Made by a program: the position numbers and the translations under genes. Of a DNA stretch of 64,000 nt, positions 57,998 to 64,000 are shown piece by piece; position 1 is the stretch's first letter, and every line of letters starts with the position of its first letter. Source of the DNA: Flaviaestuariibacter flavus (GTDB lineage Bacteria; Bacteroidota; Bacteroidia; Chitinophagales; Chitinophagaceae); contig NZ_SJZI01000008.1 in assembly GCF_004337505.1 (NCBI RefSeq), positions 13,914 through 77,913 on the forward strand, read 5' to 3'. The notes below the pieces were generated by a model. That model saw nothing but the letters and a program-made list of their open reading frames with translations, was not told the DNA's origin and ran no database searches.

Positions 57998-58777
57998 ATG
58001 GGACTGCTTGAAAAATTGCTGCGACCAACGCCTTTCTACAAAACCTACCTGGCTTTTAAGAAACGGAAGGCCGAAGCTGCGCAGGCGGCACTGGAGGCAG
58101 GGCTGGCGCCGGCCCGGGTGGCCTTTTACCAGAAACTGATTCTGCCAGGTGATACCGTATTTGATATCGGAGCTAACGTCGGCAACCGCGTAGATGCTTT
58201 TCTGGCCTGTGGCGCCCGCGTGGTGGCCGTAGAACCACAGCCTTCCTGCGTAGCAGTGCTCCGCCAGAAATTTGCCGATCGCATTACGATCGAAAACATC
58301 GGGCTGGCCGGCGCGCCCGGTGAACTGGAGATGCATCTTTCTACCGACAGCACTGTTTCCACCTTCAGCACTGAATTCATAGAAAATACTAAAGAGCGTT
58401 TTAAATACAGCCGGTGGACAGATACCATTAAGGTGCCCATCAGCACACTCGATGCATTGGTGGCGAAGCACGGCGTCCCGGGCTTTTGCAAGATCGATGT
58501 GGAAGGCTTCGAGCCGGAGGTGCTGAAGGGATTGCACCAGCCGTTACCTGTTGTATCGCTGGAATATTGCGTACCAGAGGTGGCGGAAGGCCTCCGCACC
58601 TGCGTGAACTTGCTCCATGAGCTGGCACCTACGGGTAGTTTTAACTATTGCATCGGCGAACGGATGCAATGGGCGCTGCCGCAATGGATGTCCTACGAGG
58701 AGTTTGTGCTGCATATCCGCACGGAGGCGTTCACTTCGACATCATTCGGAGACATTTATTTCAAAAGCGCCGGGTAG
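57998..58777 (+). CDS. FkbM family methyltransferase
   Basis: A 259-residue enzyme with an amphipathic N-terminus (LLEKLLRPTPFYKTYLAFKK) and the FkbM fold: ILPGDTVFDIGANVGNRVDA (motif I), VVAVEPQPSCVAVLRQKF and the family-specific FCKIDVEGFEPEVLKGL. FkbM enzymes O-methylate sugars or polyketides. Third methyltransferase-like gene in a row within a fucose-containing glycan cluster. Confidence 0.93.
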   Translation: MGLLEKLLRPTPFYKTYLAFKKRKAEAAQAALEAGLAPARVAFYQKLILPGDTVFDIGANVGNRVDAFLACGARVVAVEPQPSCVAVLRQKFADRITIENIGLAGAPGELEMHLSTDSTVSTFSTEFIENTKERFKYSRWTDTIKVPISTLDALVAKHGVPGFCKIDVEGFEPEVLKGLHQPLPVVSLEYCVPEVAEGLRTCVNLLHELAPTGSFNYCIGERMQWALPQWMSYEEFVLHIRTEAFTSTSFGDIYFKSAG

Positions 58778-58781
58778 GTTT

Positions 58782-59636
58782 ATGATCGTTGTGGAATTAA
58801 AAGGCGGGCTTGGAAACCAGTTGTTCCAATACGCTGCGGCCCGCGCCCTGGCGGCAAAGCATGGTACCGGAGTTGCCTTCGATGCGACCCACTACCACGA
58901 AGACCAGCTCCGCAACTTTGAGCTGCTTCATATGAAAGTGGCGGCACGAAAGGCTACCAGCGGAGAGGTAGCGGCGCTGAAACCGCATAGCTTCTTCGAC
59001 CGCTTACGCAACCGGCTTGCACCCTATGAGCGCAAACGCTTTTACAAGCAGCCGTTTTTTCATTACGACAAGCAGTTTTTCAGGTTGCCGGCGAAAGTCT
59101 ACCTGCGCGGATACTTTCAGAGCGCACGTTATTTTGAGCCGGTGGCAGAGATTATCCGACAGGAATTCCGCTTTCAACAGCCAATGCCACCGGCCGTGGA
59201 AGAGCTGGGTCGCCGGCTTCGCTCGGAAGAATCAGTTTCTATTCATATCCGTCGCGGCGACTATAAGAATCCTGAAACACTGCGCGTACATGGCATTCAG
59301 CCGCTGGCATATTATGAAGCGGCAGTGCAGTTACTCCGCGAACGGATTAATGCACCCCTCTTTTACATCTTCACAGATGATCCCGGCTGGGTGCGCAAAA
59401 ACCTGAGCATTGAAGGTGCGCAATTGGTTTCGGGACCGGTTAGCGCAACGCATTTCGAAGACCTTTACCTGATGCAGCAATGCAGGCATAATATCATAGC
59501 AAACAGCTCCTTCAGCTGGTGGGGCGCCTGGTTGAACGACAACGCGCAGAAGATGGTCATTGCCCCGAACACCTGGTTTAACGAAGGTCCGAAAGACACG
59601 CAGAACCTCATCCCAGGCACCTGGCTCCGTCTATAG
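58782..59636 (+). CDS. GT11 family alpha-1,2-fucosyltransferase
   Basis: From ATG 58782 (MIVVELKGGLGNQLFQYAAA) the protein has 284 residues, normal for GT11. Motif I is SIHIRRGDYKNP (HxRRxD, GDP-fucose binding); the others are FYIFTDDPGWV and ANSSFSWWGAWL. It should use GDP-L-fucose made by Gmd and Fcl 4 kb away, probably forming an alpha-1,2-linked fucose on a surface glycan. The start is 4 bases after the FkbM stop. Confidence 0.95.
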   Translation: MIVVELKGGLGNQLFQYAAARALAAKHGTGVAFDATHYHEDQLRNFELLHMKVAARKATSGEVAALKPHSFFDRLRNRLAPYERKRFYKQPFFHYDKQFFRLPAKVYLRGYFQSARYFEPVAEIIRQEFRFQQPMPPAVEELGRRLRSEESVSIHIRRGDYKNPETLRVHGIQPLAYYEAAVQLLRERINAPLFYIFTDDPGWVRKNLSIEGAQLVSGPVSATHFEDLYLMQQCRHNIIANSSFSWWGAWLNDNAQKMVIAPNTWFNEGPKDTQNLIPGTWLRL

Positions 59637-59642
59637 TCCACA

Positions 59643-60389
59643 TCAGGAATATTGCCGGACCTTGCTGACAAAAAGCTCGAGCGCGCGCCGTTTCGGCTCG
59701 TCCAGCCGGTAATCGATATTGCGGGTGAAGTACACCTTCAGGTCATAATGCGGGTACGGGTTTTCAGCGATCACCGCATCGATGTTCTCCAGCCCAAAGG
59801 CGTTGGCCTCATTGAAGCGCGCTATAAAATCCTGCGGCAGGGGCTTGTTGGCAATCCATGCCGCAAATACAAAGGGAAGTCCTGTATGGGCCATCCAGGC
59901 TTCGGCGAGGTCGTAGATATACGGGGACCGGAGGCGCTGCTCAAAGGCCCGGTCGCCGATCACGAGGCCCGCTGTTGTACCCTTGATCTTTTCGCGGTAA
60001 TCCTCGCCGGAGGCACGTACCAGCGTGGCACTGCTTTTCCAGTATTCCTTCAGCAGGATCGTTGCCAGCATCACGGAAGTGCGCGACTGGTAATCGAGAT
60101 ATACCTCGGTGACTTCTTCCAGCGGCACTTCGCTGAAAAGACAAACCGATGCTACGGGCGATGAGGCCCCGATGCAGAAATCCGTGTAGATATGCGCTTC
60201 TCGCAGCCGCGGGATCACCGCCACCGGGATGAGTCCCATATCCACCTCGTCGTCGATCAGTTGCTGCGCGATCTTTGAAGGATAGTCCTCGGTAAGCTCT
60301 ATCTCATCAAGCACTTCGTGTCGCTTCACACCATACAACAACGGCTTTGTATTCAGGTAACTCACGGCGGCCACACGGATCTTTTTCAA
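59643..60389 (-). CDS. mqnA: Chorismate dehydratase, futalosine menaquinone pathway
   Basis: A 248-residue periplasmic-binding-fold enzyme of the MqnA/MqnD family: VAAVSYLNTKPLLYGV, VDMGLIPVAVIPRL, GASSPVASVCLFSEVPLEEV and LDYQSRTSVMLATILL. The SYLNTKPL start and overall layout fit MqnA (chorismate to 3-enolpyruvylbenzoate) rather than MqnD. It takes chorismate, the product of the aroC gene in this window. A perfect TATCTTTG promoter element lies 20 bases upstream. Confidence 0.92.
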   Translation of the reverse strand: MKKIRVAAVSYLNTKPLLYGVKRHEVLDEIELTEDYPSKIAQQLIDDEVDMGLIPVAVIPRLREAHIYTDFCIGASSPVASVCLFSEVPLEEVTEVYLDYQSRTSVMLATILLKEYWKSSATLVRASGEDYREKIKGTTAGLVIGDRAFEQRLRSPYIYDLAEAWMAHTGLPFVFAAWIANKPLPQDFIARFNEANAFGLENIDAVIAENPYPHYDLKVYFTRNIDYRLDEPKRRALELFVSKVRQYS

Positions 60390-60409
60390 GGGCTTTCGAA
60401 TTTAGGCCG

Positions 60410-60417
60410 CAAAGATA
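60410..60417 (-). promoter_or_regulatory. -7 element (TATCTTTG) of mqnA
   Basis: Exact TAnnTTTG on the minus strand, 20 bases before ATG 60389. Confidence 0.6.
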
Positions 60418-60426
60418 GACTGAGAA

Positions 60427-60582
60427 CGGGGTAATGGGAGAATGAGGTGAGGGGGTAATAACATTCCGACAACATCGGTTACAGGAATCTCGATCAGCAA
60501 ATAAGCCGCCGCGGGTATACCATGTTTTCTTTTGTCGTCGTTGGATTCTCCCATTTCCCCATTACCCTATTACCCCATTAAC
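60427..60582. repeat. Octamer inverted repeat, TAATGGGG family
   Basis: Left arm ggggtaat-gggagaat-gaggtgag-ggggtaat; right arm on the complement taatgggg-taataggg-taatgggg-aaatggga-gaatccaa. Period eight. The right arm ends inside the likely -7 box (TAACTTCG, 60579-60586) of purB. Confidence 0.77.
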
Positions 60583-60590
60583 TTCGCGGT

Positions 60591-61937
60591 ATGGAACTGA
60601 GTCCCCTTACCGCCCTCGCTCCCATCGACGGCCGCTACCGCCGGCAGCTTTCCGGCCTCGCCGACTATTTTTCTGAATTTGCCCTTATCCGCTACCGCCT
60701 GCGCGTCGAGATCGCCTATCTCCGCTTTCTTGCCGACAAAGGCTTTTTCCGACTGCCGGCCGCGGCGGCGCGCCACCTCGAAGCCGTTGAGGCCGATTTT
60801 AGCCCGGAGCAGGCAGCACGCATCAAGGAGATCGAAGCCACTACCAACCACGATGTAAAAGCGGTGGAATATTTTCTGAAAGAGGAACTCGAAAAAGGCG
60901 GTGGCGCCGCGGCCAAAGAGTGGGTGCACTTCGGACTCACCTCGCAGGATGTCAACAACACCGCCATCCCGCTTTCCTGGAAGGAAGCGCTTGAATTTGA
61001 GTACCTGCCGGCGCTGCTCAACCTCAACACCGAGCTCCGCCTGCTGGCAGTGCAGTGGAAAGGGGTGCCGATGCTGGCGCGCACCCACGGGCAGCCGGCC
61101 TCTCCGACCCGCCTCGGCAAGGAGCTGATGGTGTTTGTAGAACGTATCCAGAACGCCGTGGAATTACTGCTGCAGATCCCGCTCAGCGCTAAGTTCGGCG
61201 GTGCCACGGGCAACTTCAATGCACACAGCGTGGCCTATCCGAAAAAGGACTGGATCGCGCTGGCCAACGAATTCGTCGAGGAGCGCCTCGGCCTGCAGCG
61301 ACAGCAATTCACCACCCAGATCGAACACTACGACAACCTCGCCGCCGGCTTCGACGCGATGAAGCGGGTGAACACCATTCTTACCGACCTGTGCCGCGAT
61401 ATCTGGAGTTATATCTCCATGGATTACTTCAAACAGAAAACCAAGAAGGGCGAGGTCGGTTCATCAGCGATGCCGCATAAGGTGAACCCGATCGACTTCG
61501 AAAATGCCGAAGGCAACCTCGGCATCGCCAACGCCCTGCTGGAGCACCTGGCAGCCAAGCTGCCCGTTTCGCGCCTACAGCGCGACCTCACCGACAGTAC
61601 CGTCCTGCGCAATATCGGCGTGCCTTTCGCACATACCATCCTGGCCTTCCGCTCGATCGAAAAAGGCCTCGACAAGCTGGTGCTGCACAACGACGCCATC
61701 CGCGCCGACCTGGAGAACAACTGGGCCGTGGTAGCCGAGGCGGTGCAAACCATCCTGCGCCGCGAGAAATACCCCAACCCCTACGAAGCACTCAAAGAGC
61801 TCACGCGCGGCAAGGGAAAGATCACCAAAGAAACCATTCACAAATTCATCGACGGGCTCGATGTGAAAGCCACGCTGAAAAAAGAGTTGAAGAAGATCAC
61901 GCCGGAGAATTATACGGGAGTCACGCCGCAGTTCTGA
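60591..61937 (+). CDS. purB: Adenylosuccinate lyase
   Basis: A 448-residue fumarase/aspartase-superfamily enzyme acting twice in purine synthesis (SAICAR to AICAR, adenylosuccinate to AMP). Visible are TTNHDVKAVEYFLKEE, WVHFGLTSQDVNNTAIPL, ARTHGQPASPTRLGKEL (catalytic His) and the signature loop VGSSAMPHKVNPIDFENAEG with its catalytic Ser. Length and ends match the E. coli-type enzyme. A strong terminator follows. Confidence 0.97.
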   Translation: MELSPLTALAPIDGRYRRQLSGLADYFSEFALIRYRLRVEIAYLRFLADKGFFRLPAAAARHLEAVEADFSPEQAARIKEIEATTNHDVKAVEYFLKEELEKGGGAAAKEWVHFGLTSQDVNNTAIPLSWKEALEFEYLPALLNLNTELRLLAVQWKGVPMLARTHGQPASPTRLGKELMVFVERIQNAVELLLQIPLSAKFGGATGNFNAHSVAYPKKDWIALANEFVEERLGLQRQQFTTQIEHYDNLAAGFDAMKRVNTILTDLCRDIWSYISMDYFKQKTKKGEVGSSAMPHKVNPIDFENAEGNLGIANALLEHLAAKLPVSRLQRDLTDSTVLRNIGVPFAHTILAFRSIEKGLDKLVLHNDAIRADLENNWAVVAEAVQTILRREKYPNPYEALKELTRGKGKITKETIHKFIDGLDVKATLKKELKKITPENYTGVTPQF

Positions 61938-61966
61938 ACGTGAATCATGAAACCGCAATGCGCGGC

Positions 61967-62003
61967 AAAAAAGAAAGGATGCCAAAGGCATCCTTTCTTT
62001 TTT
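61967..62003. terminator. Bidirectional intrinsic terminator
   Basis: 17-bp stem aaaaaagaaaggatgcc / ggcatcctttctttttt with AAA loop, between convergent purB and prfC. It shares GGATGCC / GGCATCC with the core hairpin of the nested palindromes. Confidence 0.9.
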
Positions 62004-62018
62004 TATCAGTGGTCAGCT

Positions 62019-63608
62019 TTACGACTTATGCACTTCACTCGTAAAGTGAAACTCGATATCGGGGTTATTGGTGCGCTCGGTGTTGAGGAACCACTCGCTC
62101 TGCGCGAGGTACACCAGTTGGCCGTCCTTGTCTTCCGCTACGTTGTTACTTTTGAAGCGAACGAATTCATCGAGCTTTTTCGGGTCTTTGCTGCTCAGCC
62201 AGGTAGCCTTGTAAAAAGGCAGGGAATTGAACACCACCGAAGCACCGTATTCGTGCAGCAGGCGGTACTGGATCACCTCAAACTGGAGCTCACCCACGCA
62301 GCCGATGATCTTTTTGTTGCCGCCATACTGGGTGAAGAGCTGCGCCACACCTTCGTCGGTGAGCTGCAGCAGTCCTTTTTCCAGCTGCTTCGTTTTCATC
62401 GGGTCTTTGTTCACCACCTCCTTGAATATCTCCGGAGAAAAGGTGGGAATGCCGGTGAAGAAAAAGTCCTCCCCTTCTGTCAGCGTATCGCCGATTTTGA
62501 AGTTGCCGGTATCGAAGAGACCGACCACGTCGCCGGGGTAGGCATCATCGACAACGCTCTTTTCACGGGCGAGGAAGGTGTAGGGGTTCGAAAAACGCAC
62601 GTCCTTGTCGAGGCGCACGTGGTGGAAATACTTGTTGCGCTCAAAACGGCCCGAGCATACGCGGAGGAAGGCGATACGGTCGCGGTGCTTCGGGTCGAGG
62701 TTGGCGTGGATCTTAAAGATGAAGCCGCTGAACTTGTCCTCGCTCACCGCCAGGTGACGTGTATTTGTCTCGCGGTCCTGCGGCGGCGGGGCGATGCGGA
62801 TAAAGGCATCGAGCATTTCCTTCACGCCGAAGTTGTTCACAGCAGAGCCGAAGAAAACCGGCGCCACGTCGCCGGCACGATAGGTTTCCGGGTCGAGCTC
62901 ACCATAAACGCCGTCGATCAGCTCCACGTCTTCCCGCAGCTGGGCCGCATCGCGCTCGCCGAGGTTGTCGTCAAGCACGGAATCGCCCAGGTCGGTAATC
63001 GAAATGGTATCGTCTTCAGTAGCCTTTGTATTCGCCGTAAAAAGGCGCAGGCTCTTGTTGTGCAGGTCGTATACGCCCTTGAAGTCCTTTCCCTGGTTGA
63101 TCGGCCAGGTCATCGGGTGCAGGGAGATGGATAGCTCTTTTTCAATTTCCTCGAGCAGGTCGAAGCGGTTTTTACCGTCGCGGTCGAGCTTGTTGATAAA
63201 GACGATCACCGGTGTTTTGCGCATCCGGCACACCTGCATGAGGCGGCGGGTCTGCTCTTCCACACCGTTCACCGAGTCAATCACCAGGATAACGGAGTCC
63301 ACCGCGGTGAGCGTGCGGAAGGTATCCTCTGCGAAGTCTTTGTGACCGGGCGTATCCAGCAGGTTGACGAGGGTACCCTGGTACTCGAAGCTCATTACCG
63401 AGGTGGCCACCGAGATACCCCGCTGCCGTTCGATCTCCATAAAGTCGGAGGTCGCCGCCTTTTTGATCTTGTTGCTTTTAACAGCGCCGGCCACTTGGAT
63501 GGCGCCTCCAAAGAGGAGGAATTTCTCCGTCAGGGTCGTTTTGCCGGCGTCGGGGTGCGAAATAATGGCGAATGTGCGCCGCTTCTGGATCTCGGACTGG
63601 TACTTCAT
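62019..63608 (-). CDS. prfC: Peptide chain release factor 3
   Basis: From ATG 63608 ([20 protein letters not shown]) the protein has 529 residues. Translational GTPase motifs: P-loop [13 protein letters not shown] (G1), [11 protein letters not shown] (G2), [10 protein letters not shown] (G3), NKLDRDGK (G4). Domains II and III follow in normal order, ending in FRSE-type [13 protein letters not shown]. It recycles RF1/RF2 from the ribosome after termination. The frame runs to 63656, but a TACCTTTG promoter element lies between. Confidence 0.96.
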   Translation of the reverse strand: MKYQSEIQKRRTFAIISHPDAGKTTLTEKFLLFGGAIQVAGAVKSNKIKKAATSDFMEIERQRGISVATSVMSFEYQGTLVNLLDTPGHKDFAEDTFRTLTAVDSVILVIDSVNGVEEQTRRLMQVCRMRKTPVIVFINKLDRDGKNRFDLLEEIEKELSISLHPMTWPINQGKDFKGVYDLHNKSLRLFTANTKATEDDTISITDLGDSVLDDNLGERDAAQLREDVELIDGVYGELDPETYRAGDVAPVFFGSAVNNFGVKEMLDAFIRIAPPPQDRETNTRHLAVSEDKFSGFIFKIHANLDPKHRDRIAFLRVCSGRFERNKYFHHVRLDKDVRFSNPYTFLAREKSVVDDAYPGDVVGLFDTGNFKIGDTLTEGEDFFFTGIPTFSPEIFKEVVNKDPMKTKQLEKGLLQLTDEGVAQLFTQYGGNKKIIGCVGELQFEVIQYRLLHEYGASVVFNSLPFYKATWLSSKDPKKLDEFVRFKSNNVAEDKDGQLVYLAQSEWFLNTERTNNPDIEFHFTSEVHKS

Positions 63609-63618
63609 ATTGCGGGTG

Positions 63619-63626
63619 CAAAGGTA
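63619..63626 (-). promoter_or_regulatory. -7 element (TACCTTTG) of prfC
   Basis: Exact TAnnTTTG on the minus strand, 10 bases before ATG 63608, excluding the longer frame. Confidence 0.62.
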
Positions 63627-63812
63627 AACGGGAGTTTTGAGTTTGCCGTACCTCATCTGAAGTTTAAGATTTCAGGCGATACACCCCACCTTGTTAAAGC
63701 CGCTTAACAACTTTTGGGGAGCAGCGCCCCACATTTTCCGCAACGGGCAGCATTGGCCGCCTTTATCAAAAAGAGGCACCATTTTCGTCTTACTGGTACC
63801 AAACAAGCTGAT

Positions 63813-64000
63813 ATGGAAAACCAAAGAAACCAGGGGCGCAACACCGGACGCCCGCAAAGCCAACCGGGCCAGAAAGCCCCCGCAGGCTTTGAAGGAATGA
63901 ACTTCGAAGAGCAGCGCGGCCCGCTGAAGAACAGCGATGGCGCTGGTGTTTCTTACGATCACAACGAAAGCATGAAGCAGCGCAACGGCCAGAGTGGACC
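63813..64000 (+). CDS. Hydrophilic protein of unknown function, 3' end outside window
   Basis: An open frame from ATG 63813 (MENQRNQGRNTGRPQSQPGQ) with no stop before the window end, at least 62 residues. Gln, Asn, Gly, Arg and Pro dominate and there is no hydrophobic stretch, so it looks disordered, similar in style to the acidic protein at 36201. Codon use is GC-rich at third positions, as in the surrounding genes. No family recognised. Confidence 0.6.
   Translation, partial: MENQRNQGRNTGRPQSQPGQKAPAGFEGMNFEEQRGPLKNSDGAGVSYDHNESMKQRNGQSG

Overview
The window is a 64 kb stretch of bacterial chromosome, almost certainly from a high-GC member of the Bacteroidota and most likely the Chitinophagaceae. 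The basis is the gene content (OmpA with thrombospondin type-3 repeats, CHRD and other small lipoproteins, a DAHP synthase/chorismate mutase fusion, the futalosine-route enzyme MqnA, a YfhO-type membrane protein) and the promoters: many genes have a TAnnTTTG -7 element only 4-30 nt before the start codon and no clear Shine-Dalgarno. No phage, plasmid, transposase or CRISPR array was seen; this is mostly ordinary chromosome.

Layout. 1-4.9 kb: two tandem M1 metallopeptidases (the first cut by the window edge) and a GNAT/FemAB-like acyltransferase. 5-9.3 kb: envelope genes (OmpA, RlpA, an L,D-transpeptidase, a VanX-type dipeptidase). 9.4-16.2 kb: a minus-strand aromatic amino acid operon (aminotransferase, tyrA, DAHP synthase/chorismate mutase, aroB, aroA, aroC, thiamine-binding protein) with several overlapping genes. 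16.4-19.2 kb: a DEAD-box helicase and three tandem small lipoproteins. 19.3-21.1 kb: an ECF sigma factor followed by a membrane-anchored serine protease with an anti-sigma-like front end. 21.2-36.9 kb: housekeeping genes (nucleotidyltransferase, PLP enzyme, lipB, pseudouridine synthase, def, ruvX, UbiA-type prenyltransferase, TrmH-type methyltransferase, mutS, mgtE) and small exported proteins. 37.1-39.9 kb: a cytosolic three-PAS histidine kinase translationally coupled to a single-domain response regulator. 40-50.3 kb: DUF72, sdaA, a lipid-anchored FKBP, tRNA-Cys(GCA), a nucleoside phosphorylase, dapF, a Nudix hydrolase, a queuosine-precursor transporter and a YfhO-like protein. 50.3-59.6 kb: a surface-glycan cluster with four glycosyltransferases in overlapping frames, gmd and fcl for GDP-L-fucose, three methyltransferase-like genes and a GT11 fucosyltransferase. 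59.6-64 kb: mqnA, purB, prfC and a partial hydrophilic protein.

The most unusual signal is between the genes. Many intergenic gaps hold imperfect inverted repeats belonging to at least six sequence families. Several are built from very short units of strict period: seven bases (TTGANNA, TGATNTC, AATCTGN) or eight bases (TAATGNGG), arranged as two opposing arms. Others are longer mosaics with conserved ends and variable centres, or with an invariant 14-bp core hairpin. In at least eleven flanking genes the stop codon lies inside the terminal repeat unit, and in one case (DUF72) a repeat arm supplies N-terminal codons. I do not know a published description of this as one system; a genome-wide search is needed to test it.
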